DNA of 64,000 bases from Synchiropus splendidus (Eukaryota > Chordata > Actinopteri > Syngnathiformes > Callionymidae), in NCBI RefSeq assembly GCF_027744825.2, contig NC_071347.1, positions 18,029,001 through 18,093,000 on the forward strand. Direction: 5' to 3'. The translations under genes and the position numbers were made by a program. The notes beneath the pieces are model-generated. The model did not search any database. It was not told where the DNA came from and saw only the letters and a list, made by a program, of their open reading frames with translations. Positions 22,991 through 36,205 of the stretch are shown here, in pieces. Numbering within the stretch: the stretch's first letter is position 1; the number at the start of each line of letters is the position of its first letter.

Positions 22991-25900
22991 TCATGTTGGC
23001 AGGAGAAGTCGGCAAATACGCATATGGTTCAGATGGAGTTTGACATTTGCGATGTTTCTTATTTGTAAGGACAGTGACATGACATCTGTCGCCGCAGATG
23101 TCAGGAACATGAGGCGCATATGCTCCCCAGTCGTCCAGCCCAGCAAGGAAGCCTGTCCTTAGCTGTGGGTTAGTTCAGCTTTATAGCCGCTTCTTCACAC
23201 TCCTCCTGCATCCGTGATGTTTGATGAAAGAGCAGGATGGCGAGTCATGACAACGCTGATCACCCTAATTGGTTTGATAATGTGGATTTTTGCCTCTTTA
23301 TCGTGGAGGATTATCGAGTGATGTGAAGCTGGTTCGTCTCCATTGGACTAGATGATTGTCTTTCTGGGAGTAACAGAGAAAAAACATCAAGCTGCTGCAA
23401 CAGAATCTGGTTGCTAACACCCTGCCTCACACCAGGAAGTGGGACCTTTTCAGTCTCCCCGAAAAGTCACCAGGTGACTCGTGCATCAAAGGCACACAAA
23501 CACACGATCAATAAACACTGAACACTGAACTTTGACTCGTGTGAGTCAAACCTGACCTCAATGATAAAAAAACAAAAACATTTCTTATCTTATCTTGCTC
23601 CACTATTTTATCTATATTATGTGATAGCTTTTTAGCCTTTCAAATATCACTAATATCAACTGGCTGAATTGGACAGCAGGTGGCAGCAGCATCAAAGAGC
23701 TCACTTGAATAACACACAGAAGAAGTGTCACAGTGATGAAACCTGCAAAAGAGTAGTGGATCCAGATGGAGTGACACCACAATGCAGTCATCTGTTTCTT
23801 GTCTTTTTATCACCATTGTCAAAATTCTCATTGAAAACTCCATTTGTGCGTTACATTGTGGACAGACACGGTCTCTCAGATCTAGTTTAAAAGTGTTTAT
23901 GGAGGTACGAGGAAGTGATGCTTTCAGATTCACAGGCAGGCGCAGCTCGGATTTTCAGCCCTGACCTCAGTCCATTATATGCCTCTGAGCAGCACTGCAG
24001 GATGCACATTTAAGCTCCTGTTTTGTTCCTGATGGAAGGGATGGGAGACTCGATTCATATTCAGTCCATTTTGGTGGAGATGTTTTCAGTGCCGTACACT
24101 CAAAGCATGGAGAAATCTTGAGCTTTTATGACTATTATTGTCAAAGATCATATGCAGATGAAGTCAAATTGATCACCCAAAACAATAATCCGCTGAAAGT
24201 ACCATTTGTAACGTACATTTTTTTTTCCAGGAATGGTGCTTCTTTCAACTCAACATTTGCTATTTTCAGTTTTCTCATCGAGCAGCCTGATTCCCTGACT
24301 CTGAGCTGCTTCTCCTGCCAAATAAAAACGGGTGTAAATTGTCTTAATGTAATTGTAAGGGATTCACCTTGTCTTATCTGAGTTAAGTGTCTGGCAGGAT
24401 AAGTAAATGACATTAACAAGAGGTGGTATTTATAGTCTATAGCGTGTGCAGGGTTGGGGCCAGATGGACCTTTGTTTATCCTATTACCCGTCTCTCTCTC
24501 TCTTCACCGTTCAGTCTCGCCTCTTCACACAGACATCTATGCTTTCTCCGTTCATTGACTCTGAGCAGCCTCCATTCACAAACTGACCTCGGCCCGGCTG
24601 AATTTTCCGGTACGTGCTTCTGAAAAATATCCATATTGATCTATGCCGGCGCGTACGTTGGGTTCTGATTGGTGTGGTTTGAGCTTATTTTGCGGTCGAT
24701 GTGGGGAGAACAAGCAGTGGCTATTACCTGAAGCTCATTGATGCTGTTCAAACATCCGTGCTCGGTGCAGACGAGAGGAGAGGTCCAAGACTGTGGAGTC
24801 ATATGTGAGAGATGGTGGCTGTGAAGCAAGTCCCGAAGTAGGGGTGAGGAATGAATGTTTCTGGTCGAGTGGATTTGGTTAATTCATTTATTACACCTCC
24901 ATCTACAGTACACCATCACTTGGCCTGAAGCTGACAGAATGGGTGCTCACTTGAACAGCATTTTGAGGGTAATAATAATAATTCATTTTATTTATAAGCA
25001 TCTTTTCTGACATTTCATGTATGTAAAAATATGATAAGTAAAAATTAAAGTATGTCCTTTGTGCAAATCTGCACAGTATTTTTCTTATTTATTTTGGACA
25101 ACAAAAAGATGCAAAATATAGCTGGACTTATTCAATTTTCTGACCATATTTCATCAGAATACAGATTTTTTAGAAGGCTGTGTGCCATCAAACACTACTA
25201 CTTTTCAAGGTATTTCACTCCAGAATGATGAAATTTACGTTGAATCTTTACACATAAGTGTAAACGCCAGCGATGAGTGAGCTCTTTGCTTTTTAAATTT
25301 AAAATTTCTTTTTACTGTCCTTCATCATATATGTTAGGTTATGACATTACATTCTGTCATGTAAAGTTGCATTGTATGTGAATGACCTAAATCTGTTAAG
25401 GTCAGAGCAATTCATATTATCTTAGCATTTGGGATTAAAAAATGGACAATTCGTTTGCAAAACCAAGTTCCCCTTACTTACGTTGGCATTCCTTCACCGC
25501 TGTATTTTAATATGACCAACTCGAGTGGCAGGTTCAGACAGTAGAGCACTTCCTCGTCACAGGCCTCTACCTTTGCCTCACAATGTGTTTGTGTCTGACC
25601 AGCTGCTTGGAAAGTATAATGTGCCGGGGCTCGATGTTTAGGAGCCACTTCTCTTTCCATGCCAGGGTGAAATTGCCATCTGTCTCAGGTTGTGCTCCGT
25701 TTCCCCGCCTGAACATGCTGCTGCAGAGGTTGTTGTCTTCCTGGTCGTACAGTCACTGCTTTCTATGTTCGGCCTGCTATTGAATGAAATGCTTTCAACC
25801 TCGGAATTGGGATTATTCCTGTTTGAGAAAAACTTCAAATGATCAATCAGACCCTTCAGTGCCTGTTCTGTGTTCAAATACTAATTCAGTTTTCACACCG

Positions 25901-28255
25901 CTTCAGGCGATCAAAAGTTAATTTCCTCATCTTTCGAAGTCATTAAATGACGCCATATTTTTCATATGAAGAATGAAACCCAATGGTTGTTAAATGTCCC
26001 TTTTTTTGTGCCTAACTCAGACCACGCTGCCTCACATTTATTGATTTCTTCTTTTTTTTTGAGTCATTGATCGGCGCGAGGGCATGATTTGGTTGGTCAG
26101 TCGACTACTTCTACTCTCAACTAGCTTCAGGAATGATCACACTTTTGGTTAGCAATAAAAGTATCTGTGACACAGGTTTATTACATGTTATACGTAACAT
26201 TCGTAACATAGCTTTTCTGTTTTTCTTACTTCTAGAAATCTTTTTGTCCACTTTGGGACAATGTAAATTAAGGTGCTTGTGCTATCTGCTTGAGTTGATC
26301 AGACTAAAAATAATGTTTCTTTTGTCTCAGTGTTTTCACCTGAGTGTAGTCCCTGCGCACGCGTCATTCAGTTGGTGTGCTTTCGCTGCTTTTTATAGTC
26401 TCCTTGCTCGGACGGTGCGTTCATGAGCGTCGGAATTTTCGTATACTACAGAAAATGGTTACAATGGCTTACTGGATTTATGTGTAGTGGGACAAAATGA
26501 CCTCCCAAACTGACGCTTTTGTCTACAGATATCCAACAATGAACTCTTAGCGTTCAGTATCACACGATATAAAACATTTTTACTGTGATTTTAGTTTCAA
26601 TGGCAACAACGACAAGTAAATGTTCTAAGTGTTTAATGGTTTGGCACTGAACCCAAGACTGAGTGACAAAATGATATTTCCGCTCCAGGAACTTTTCCAA
26701 AAGTCACTCATACTTCACATCACCACCCTGCGAAGAAACAAAGTTTTCTTCACAATGTAGTTTTTGTCTTTCCTCATCACTCGCTGCCAGATCGAGTTTC
26801 AAATAGAGCCAGCCCTGTGCAGAGACAGTAAAACTTCTCTTTGAATCATCATCAGGTTCATATTTAAATTATAAATACACCCGTGAAATATTCACCAACT
26901 GCGAAGTAAAACGTTGTCATAAACTAGCTGCTGAGAAATGGATTTGGACAGTGTGGATTTCCGCTCGCTGCATTCAACCGTGCATTTCCAGAGTGGAACG
27001 GTGTGTTGACTCGACCTGAACCAGCGGAGCACAGACGTTGAGGAGAAAACGTTTAGCAGAAGAGTGACTGGGTGTCAGTTCAGAAGAACTTTTTAAGGGG
27101 TTTTTAAAAACACTTTTCATCAGTAACCCTCCAGCTTTTACTTTGACAAGTCATTTTACACTGGTGAGGTCTACTGTCTGTTGAGTATATTACAGATTAT
27201 ACATTCATTTCTAATTTGATCATTGAAAAGCAAGTGGAAGGTGACCCGCCACTGGTGGGTTAATAACTCCAAAGAATGGAATTATGCTTTCATTAATGTT
27301 AATGTAGACATGAAGTTCATTCCAGGTCTGCCAGGACCACTCATTATTCAAAGTTAATTTTGATTAACCTCCTCACATAACAGCGCAACATGGCCCGACT
27401 GTGAAACTCAGTCGTCCACAGCAGCCCTGACTGTATTTCACTACAGAGTGTGGAGAGCAGTCATTTCTCTCTTTTGATCAGTGTTTTGGAACATTTGAGA
27501 ATGGATGGAGGCTGGAACAGAAAATTCAAAGCTCTGAGTGAAGTTGTTGTCTCATAGTGTACGATAAGCATAACTTTTTTATAGTTGTTTACTGTTCAAA
27601 GTAGCGGGTCTTCTTCTTCCGCATCAACCTGGATGCGAAAAAAATCCACTTGACAGCAGTCAATGTGTGACGTTAGGAGCAAGACCAGGTTAAAGTGTGG
27701 TTGTCCATGAAAGGCTCAAATGGAGAGATGGTGGAGCTTGGAACAGCTCCATGGTGAAACATCCAATAGAAAGGAGGCCTGTTTGCAAACCTGGGTCACC
27801 CTTGAGTCAGTGCCTTAGCCCTTTGATAGCTGGCCGCCGTGAATGGAAATGGATGATAGTGGTCTGGCTTTACCATTCAAAGTGCTTTTATGTGGCCCTC
27901 ATGAGGTCAAAATAGATGGTACTTTTTCCACAAGTTATTGCTTCCTTTCCTTTCATGAAATAAAAATTACAATTGCTCGATAAAAGAATGTAATTCCACA
28001 ATATGTCTTCCCTCAAAATAGCGAAACTAAATATTGTAATAACGTGCTTTTATATTTTGCTCATGTTTTAACCTTCCAACTCATATAAACCAAGATATTC
28101 AACGCTTGAAAATATCTTAAATTGTGCATTTTAAACAAAATAAAACCATATATAATCAAACATGTATGTACCATTATGGTTTCTCCTAGTTTTATAATAT
28201 TAGAAAAACTCAATTTAAGTTGGTTTTAGGACTCTTGCCATGACAGTCACAGTAT
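22991..28255. other. Long non-coding stretch
   Basis: Largely unique-looking, AT-rich DNA. A minus-strand open segment ending at a strong donor (25482) is described in the findings as a weak exon candidate. GGCCCTCATGAGGTC at 27894-27908 resembles the end of the duplicated unit near 33.6 kb in inverse orientation. No gene called. Confidence 0.45.
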
Positions 28256-28294
28256 ATAATGTGGCCCTTTAGGAAATGTAATTGCGCACCCCTG
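28256..28294 (-). repeat. hAT-like terminal repeat, family shared with 50.45 kb
   Basis: Its reverse complement begins CAGGGGTGCGCAATTAC and continues TTTCCTAAAGGGCCACATTA, matching 50446-50492 at about nine of ten bases. The rest of the element extends to the left with unclear limits. Confidence 0.5.
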
Positions 28295-29756
28295 AACTAG
28301 TCCATCTTGCTGCTCGCCCCAAATTTATTTGTAATTTATCATATTTCTGCTCAGTTTTTTTTTTTAAAGTAAAAAACAAAGAATCGAATGTCACAGTTTT
28401 ATTCAAATCCGAATTTGACTTTGGATTTATTACATTCCAAGTTGTCTTTAAACCACCAATTCTTTTTAGAGACATTAAAGAAGTCTTGTTTGTCAAATAG
28501 AAAAAAAAAGCATTGGACTCCAAGCCCTTGAAGCGTAGACATGAAAGGAGAGGATTGATTTGTTTCAAACGACGATCAGGCAGCGAACAAACGGTTGCGG
28601 ATGTTGGTCTTATCATAGCTTGAGAGAAACGTAGCCTTCGCTCCAGCTCACCTCAAGGCCATTGGTTTCAGCCTATGAGTGTGAGAACGTGTTGTTTTTC
28701 ACTGCAAATTGCATCTCTGCAGAAACAGAAAAAATAATTACCACATAGTCATCATCCCTCTTATGAATATTTTTTTTCTTGACTGACCTTGTCACTATTT
28801 TTATCCCTTCAAGCACGGCGTGGTTAGAAAGAATAAGGAATAAGAGGGTCAATTTTGTATTTCTGCACAGTGCAGCATAATGCAGCTATTGCTACCTGAA
28901 CTACAGTACGTTCAAGCTGACGTGAACATAGATCACTAAAGGAAGACTCTGATGTTCAGCCCCTTTTCCCCAACATCTGTCTCAGAGCTATACTTGAAAA
29001 TAAAGTTATTTTTAACAGCATCTATTATTTCCAACATCATGAAGTATCCACAGCTCTCGGCTGCCTGCCAGTTCTGTCAAACTGAGGTAATAGGCAATAC
29101 ATCAACTAGTGTGTGTGCGTGCCGAGTAGTGCGCCTGATGGTGTCGAAGCTCTGAATGTCGCGCGTAAAGTGGACTTGAAGGACACGGCTTGCACCAGGT
29201 TTCTTCTCATGATAAGCATATTTATGCGCAGTCTGGCTGCTTGGAACCTTCGAGCCCCAGGTTAGTAAAAATGCACAGACAGAAGCTTAAACAGCAGGAG
29301 CAGCATCTCTCTAGCCAAAAGTGCCTCCGATATACCACTCTTTACGTGGTACAGATTCATTTCACGTGTGAATGCTGTTGAGATATTGCCAGCAATATTT
29401 TCTTTGAAACATTTAGGGAGCAAATTTAATACATTTGGACGCATGCTTCTGTTGAAGCGGTGAAGAGACTCAGTGGAATGATCACTTGAGTATTATCAAG
29501 TGTAGGTCTTGGGTGTTTCTTGGCGGATGTCGCCCCTAGAGAGCAGTGAATCCCAACATCCGAGGTTCACTCTCAAATGCCAACAACTCTGTTGATGGCC
29601 CAGATGGTGTTCTGTATGCATTGGCAGCGATTGACTTAAAAGCAAAGGTAGATGCAATTTGATTGTGGCCACGTGGTGGCAGCGTCCATGTCTTTCTTTT
29701 GTTGTTGCTCAAGTTAAAAAATTAAATAAATAACAAGACCTCCTGCAACAAATGAA
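28295..29756. other. Non-coding stretch, no gene recognised
   Basis: A and T runs near 28351-28370 and 28501-28510. No domain-bearing frame. Confidence 0.5.
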
Positions 29757-30410
29757 TATTTTGGTGACATTTGCAGAGCGAAAACAAATTGACAAAAGAA
29801 GAGAAAGAAGAAAATAACAGGGCACAGACAGGAAACGAGGAACTAAGGACGTCGCTACCAAACGCGGAGAGAGGGAAACACTCAAGGACGGGGAAAAACC
29901 TGAAACAGTAAATTATTATAAAGCCAACTCATGGGGGAAACCAAAAACACACTCGGATAGACTCACAAGGCCCAAACAAAGAAAAGAGCTCGGTGCTGGA
30001 AGATTCAAACACACCCGAGTAAGAAAAAGCCAACAAGAGAAAACAAGACGCGCGTACAAAAACTCTCACACAAAGCACAAAACGCTGCAATAAAAGGACA
30101 AAAAATAAGCTAGAAAGAAAACCGAGGGAGCGGCAGAAAAGGCATGCACAATCAAAAGTTTACAAAGAATGTTGAAGAGCTAGATCTCGAGGGTAACTTT
30201 ACCGGAGGACGCGGTACAACCATTTGGCAGCGCAGACTGGAACCAGGGAGTAGAAATCAGCGAGCTTGATCAGCGGATGGGGTCCAGCTGCGTTGCTATG
30301 AAGTTGGAGGGAACAAAGGAAACGGGAGCCACAGACAGGAGAACTGGAAATAACAAAATAAGCACACACAAAAAAACTAAACACTTATAACGTACTTTTT
30401 TTTTTTTCTC
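29757..30410. repeat. Purine-rich, strand-asymmetric segment, probably repeat-derived
   Basis: The + strand is dominated by A and G for about 600 bases (many GAGAAAG, AACAAAG, ACAGGAAAC words) and ends in a T-run at about 30395-30408. This resembles the A/G-rich internal parts of fish retroelements, but no protein motif survives. The family is not identified. Confidence 0.35.
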
Positions 30411-31797
30411 GATTTAAGTCAACAACCAATGGGATGCAAGTGCACCAAATCACAGGTGGGAACATGCCTTCAGAGATGTGCCTGTCATCACGGCCAACTC
30501 TGGTAACCTCCTCTTCACTGACTTATTTAAGTAAATTAAAATGAAGGAGCAACTCATGTGTCCCTCACGCTTACTGCTGAACTAGGGTCCTCCCTCCCTG
30601 ACCGAGGAATGCACTTCCCATCTCTCTGCCTGAGATTTTTGTTGCTTGCTTACAGTAACCTTTCCTTTCTATACTTGCCAATGTATTCGTAGCATGACAG
30701 TGAAACTTGAATCTCAGCTGTTAAAGTGGTGCGGCGTGTGTCCTTGCTTGACCTTGTCAGAATGGTTAGTAAATAAACTCCACTCTGTTGCACACGGCGA
30801 GCGGCTGCGAGGAGCGAGAGTTTTTCCGGCTGCTGCCCCGGCAGTCGTGTTTGATATGCTGCTTCTCTCTATTGCTCAGCTCCTACCGCTCTACTGTAAT
30901 TACTGCACTTGGCAGACAGTCACGACACATCGACAACAGATGAATTTGGGAGGGGGGAGGGAGGGGACCGCAACAGAGAAGTTGCTGCAGGGTTGGAGAT
31001 GTGAGAATAAAGTAGCGGCACTCAGAAGTAACAGATAAGCAGAAAGTTTAATGCGAAGTGTTTGCAGCTGCTCTGCTTGCAAAGTAGGCGGCCCAGGAGT
31101 TGTTTACAAGGCTGTTACAGGACGCTAGGCCAGGTTTGATATGGAGGGTTTTATTTGTGGGCTTGAAGACTACATTTGAGGAGTCTGTTGTTTTAAAGGC
31201 AATTGAAATTAGGGCAGCTGAGTGGGACAAGATGCCGGGGATGAAAGGACTGCGTTAGAAGACATTTAGTCTTCAGAAGCGTGATATCAAAAAGCTAAGG
31301 GCCTCCATGAGTCAGGTTGTTTCATACAGAAGCATTAAGTCTCCAGAGTAGCCAGCTGTTCTCACTCGAATTTTCACAAACCGTGAAAATAAACATTAAT
31401 AGAAATTTAAAAAAAGTCAGAAACGCGTATGTGGATGGCAGCAATGACAAATACAATAGGACGTGTTGTTCCACAGACCGCGGAGAAGAACAGAAATATA
31501 CCTCACAAGCGACCCAATGACATCCATGAAAAATGTTACACATGTGGTAGAAAGCGCCTTCATTCAAATTTTTGACAGTGTTGAAACATTCAGAAGGAAA
31601 CCCCATTATTGTGTAGAGGATTTGGCTTCGCACAGCACACAGTTGGTTCCTGATGATGCCAAGCTACTACAGTAAGGTGACTTGTTTTCGCTTTCTCCAG
31701 TTTAAAAAAGGGTTTCTGCCTGACGTCCTCGCTGTTGGAGCAGGTCTCAGACTGTCCCTCTGGGGTGACTATTGAATGAATAAGAAACGGTTTGATA
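30411..31797. other. Non-coding stretch, no gene recognised
   Basis: A 130-codon + frame at 30646-31038 is open but has no recognisable domain. G-run near 30949-30966. No gene called. Confidence 0.45.
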
Positions 31798-31945
31798 GTG
31801 GTTTGTGCTGCAGTCTCACAGCAGTAAGGTTGGTGGTTTGATTCCAGTGTGAGGATCCTGGGTCAGGTCTTTGTGGAGTTACTATGTTCTCCCCGTACCT
31901 GTACTTTCTCTCTCCTGGGGACTCAAGATTCCTCCCACTGCCGCT
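31798..31945 (+). mobile_element. Degraded SINE-like core
   Basis: Order of words matches a very common fish repeat: GCAGTCTCACAGCAGTAAGG, GGTGGTTTGATTCCAG (B-box-like), GGAGTTACTATGTTCTCCCC and GATTCCTCCCACTGCC. The copy is diverged and its tail is missing. Limits are approximate. Confidence 0.65.
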
Positions 31946-32975
31946 TCTTTAGTGACCAAATTGTCTGGCGGTATTTTGATTTTTTTAAACATTATTTTTA
32001 ACATTGACGTTCTTACGTTTTTCATTTTCTGTTCCCCACGTTCACGTTTTGTATGAAATATCCGAAAGGCGACCAATAATGTTGGCAGTGTTCTGCAGTG
32101 TTGGTTGTTTTCGAGCGAGTGCTGCTGTCTTTGGAGGTTCAGAGCTGTATTTAGGTCATGAAGTGCATGAAGGAGGTTAAGCTGAAGTCTTTCCAGTGGA
32201 ATGAAGAAGAGGCTCTTCATCATGTTTTAATTTAACCCGAATGACATCGAGGTGCTTTGAAAGAATTAGCTCACAAATGCAATTAGTCCAACTGAGATTT
32301 TTTTTTTAGGTTTTGTTGATTTCTTTTTTTTTTTTTTCCATTTTCTGCAATCAGGACAATGAAGTAGGTCAAACATTGCACAGTTATGCGGAAAGATTTC
32401 TAACAGGCTTCTGTTCTGGTGAGATTAAGATGAAACATGAAACGTAAAGCCCAATACTTCATGGGCAGCACTTTCCAGGTGGAGAAGAGAAGAGTCTGTT
32501 TTTGCTTCAGAGCCACAAGTTGTTTCCTCTGGGATGCCTCATACATGATTCCTTCAGGCAGCATCCACCCCACTTCCACCAAATACCAGCCCTAGAGGGG
32601 ATACTGAGATGATATTTTCTCATTTTGACTCGCTTCTCATTTCCTAAGTTGGAACGTCTGGTGACATTGTGAGGTATTTGGGGACTGAATTTGGTGAAAT
32701 ATCTCCAAGCTGCCAGATGGTTATTGTGGCGCTACCGACATCATCTTGGCTGAATCAAACAGCTATTTAAAATAGCTACAGTTTCCTCGCACAAATACTA
32801 CCCAAATAAATGAAAGCATTAAATCCTTCTTTTAAAAGAAGTATGTTTTTAAAGAAGGTGTTTGGGTGTCGGGAGCTGCTGCCTGTGAGTTGTCTGTGAG
32901 TCAATATGCCTTGATTTTAAATAGCAGCGGCACATTTTACACTCCATAATTTTGAAAGGTTTTTTTCATAACTCT
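31946..32975. other. Non-coding stretch, no gene recognised
   Basis: T-runs at 32299-32308 and 32323-32338. Otherwise featureless. Confidence 0.5.
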
Positions 32976-33656
32976 TTCATAGTCTGTTTTATACATGTCC
33001 CGGATCACACTATGTGTGAGATATGTTTAACTAGTGCTGCAATTGATCCTGGTGGTTTGCGTTTAATGGGCTACGATCATGGTCCAGTTATTTATGGCAC
33101 AAGACTTGTGATGAAAAGATGGAACAGGACGGTGTTGTGTAATGCAAGTCTATAAAAGTGCTTTCAAGACCAAGGTACATGTTGCGTTTCAGAGCTCCTC
33201 AGCTGCAGTGTGAGAGATTGGTACGGTGAATATTTGAGGAATAATCGAAGGAAATGTCATCCACCTACCTCACAACCTTCTAAAACAGGTTGTGAGGTAG
33301 CAAGAGTCTTCAATGAAAGTTATTATAAGGCAGCTTATTATAAAACAATTATTTTAAAAACAAAGAAAAGTGTAATAACACAAGCATTCGATTACGTATT
33401 ACTTCCTTCACTGAAAGTTTATCTGTATAAAAGATATTTTGAAGTGGTGAATATTTTGGCAACGAACTTTGATTTATTTTGAGGGACAAAATACTCTTAA
33501 AATTACAAGTTGTAAGATACTAATTCACACAGAAAAAAAAATTCTGAAAGAAAAAAGCTAACAAGTTGAAGTATATTTAGAATTCAAATCGTCATAACAC
33601 TTTAGCTCTGACCACATGAGGGCCGCATCAATAGCAGCAAAGGGCAGCATGTGTCC
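32976..33656 (+). repeat. Direct duplication, copy 1 (about 680 bases)
   Basis: From AGTCTGTTTTATACATGTCC to AGCATGTGTCC it aligns along its whole length with 36206-36876 at high identity with small indels. It is AT-rich and has no coding frame of note. Its right end (CTGACCACATGAGGGCCGCAT) resembles hAT-like ends found elsewhere. Copy 1 alone has a perfect hairpin at 33265-33300. Confidence 0.85.
33265..33300. repeat. Perfect hairpin, 13-base arms and 10-base loop
   Basis: CTACCTCACAACC at 33265-33277 and its exact complement at 33288-33300. Copy 2 has only the right arm in diverged form (ATGTTTTGAGGTAG). Confidence 0.9.
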
Positions 33657-36205
33657 CCTCATAACTCTTTCATGGACAGGCTCGGTCGCCTCCTTTTCTG
33701 AGGCTTTAACTCTTGGGCAGGAAGCCATCTTTATACAACCCTGACTGCAGCACTGAAATTCACTGCGGCATGTGTCTTAATGTTGTTGTGATTATTACAC
33801 TTATTATTATTGGAAGGTTCCTGTGGATTGTCCAAAAGAGGGCGATACTCACACCCTGAATAACATCTGAAGTAACAACAAGTAAAATAACATGGTAAAG
33901 ATTATGTTTCTGATTTATTAATTACATATTAATTACATATTAATTACATTACATAAATGTGTACACGAGTCTTAAAAGCACTCGTGTCAATAAAAACAGG
34001 ATGCAGATCTTTAGTATTCCGTTCAAACTTGTCTGTTGCGTGTAACTGCCCATGTATACTTGAAATTCCCGCTGCTCACCAGGGATGCGCTGATAATATG
34101 CCTTTTGTCATGGTTATAGAACAGTGAGATATTGAGTGTCACCATGACTTTCTGGACAACCCCGTCAAAGATCTAAATCGACAGCTGACCTGGAGACACT
34201 GGTCCCCTCATTAGAAGCCGCCACCTCGCATCGCAGCCTCACGCCTGGCACATCTCCTTCCGTAATGAGCCAACTGCAAATAATGAGCAAACACCACCGT
34301 TTTGTCCTTTTGACTGCTCAAGTGAACACTTTGACTCACTGTTGGGGGGGATTTTTTCCTCGACACCAGCCGACACTGAGCATTGTCAGTTATGCTGCAC
34401 ACAGCTGCCAATAGATGTTGCATTTTTTAGACTTGGATATATATTGATATTATACAAACAACATCTGCAAATTTCAATTTCTGGTTTATATGTTTCATCA
34501 TTGAAATTTAGAAGGGGATCATCCTTTTTGTGGCATCCTAATAACTGCTAAAAATATACTTGTGTGTTGGATTTCTAACATAAATCCACTCACTATTTTG
34601 GGTTAAGATGGCTGCAGTTAAGAGGCATGACTTTACTCGTCTTGTTTTACAGATGGTTGGGTTTGTTTAAAAACAAGTGTAATGGAGAAGAGTTGAGGTG
34701 ACTAACTACAAATATCATGGCGCAACGTCAATGCCAGTGTCGGCACTGAGCTTGAACACACACACACACGAATGGTTCTAATGTTTCACTGCATTATTTA
34801 CCAGATTATCAGTTTGGTTTAGAGACTTAGTCGACACTTGCTCCATCTTCCGCTGCACGTTTTGCATCAGCCCTTTTTAGGTCCAGTTCCTGTTATTTCC
34901 GGTCAGAAATTTGCCTTTTGTGATAAGCAATTTCTTCATTGCTATGCATTTAAAAAGCAGATCTAAACTACATTTTTTTCAATGTTTTTGTCTTTTAATG
35001 AATGGTTGCGACTGTAACTTAAAAGTCAAATGTTAAAATTTGAAATGGCTGAAATGGCAAAAAAAAAAAAAAAGTTTTCCCTCTGTAACCTTAAAATAGA
35101 TCAATGGTTAAAGGTGTTTGTGATGGCTAAAATACCCTCAACCATCTCTGGCTAAAGTATTTCAGAGGTGTTTCTGGGTGTTTAATAAATGACCAAATTA
35201 CTCTTTGTATCTGGCAGCGACGGATGAAAACCACGTCCAGATTCTATTATCACCAAGTGTTGTCATTTTAATAACCACAAATGAACTGTGACCCAAATCG
35301 TCGTCACATCCTCTTGACTAAACACTAAAACATTTACGGCATCATTAAGTCAGCTGCTCAGCTGCTGTTATGACTATTGATCTGTCATCTGTGAAACTAA
35401 TCTTGAATCTGGGTCACAATCCATCTCAGCTGCTCCCTGACAAAACAGAGTAAGACTCTGATCAGGTCGCAACTCTGACACAAATCTGTGTTGAGGACCA
35501 TCTTCACTTTGGAGTGAGAGGGGACCCACTTGTTGCCCTCACTTGTTCTTCAAAAACAGTTGATGCGGTGATAGCAGTGTCAGGTGCATCCATTCTCTCT
35601 TAACCCTCAGTCAGAAACATCACAAAAACAGATGCTTCCAGAAGGTTTTCGGACCGGATGTCTGAGCATCTCCAAGGCGACTCCGAGTCTCTGGTAGAGT
35701 TTTTCCCCACCACTTGTTTCACTTACCTTCTTACCTTCGAGACAGATCGAAAGCTTTGCCTCGTATCGCCATACTCTGCATATATTCACAGTCTTATGTT
35801 TCACTTTGCAACTTGACTTGCGACGCTGCCTGCTGATAGCAGCCACTTTACCTGCTCTAATGAAAGAAGAGCCACCACGTGCCTGAGCATAATTCTACCT
35901 GCCACTTAGTCGAGCCCCGCCGGGTGACACGCTTGACCTCCCAGCAGCCCCTCGTTCCTGAAAGCGCGCAGGTATGTGGGAGCGTGAGCTGGTGCGAAGC
36001 AGGTCCTAATTGGCTGGCAGGCTTTACGGACGTCTCTCTGGGGAGCCGCATCGATTATTAATAGGCAGTCGGCATCAAAGAGCCAGCTGCCACTCAGCAG
36101 CAGCACCGCAGGAGTGATCAACAGATATTGGAGCGACACGATTTTCTGGTCACAGCAAGGGTGAGATGGGATCGATAGAAACATCTCCCTCCCCTTTAAA
36201 TCTAT
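33657..36205. other. Spacer between the two duplicated units
   Basis: Contains three near-tandem TTAATTACATA units at about 33920-33955, an A-run at 35060-35074 and a (CA)n at 34757-34769. The 35870-36060 part is GC-richer than its surroundings but has no recognised motif. No gene called. Confidence 0.45.
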
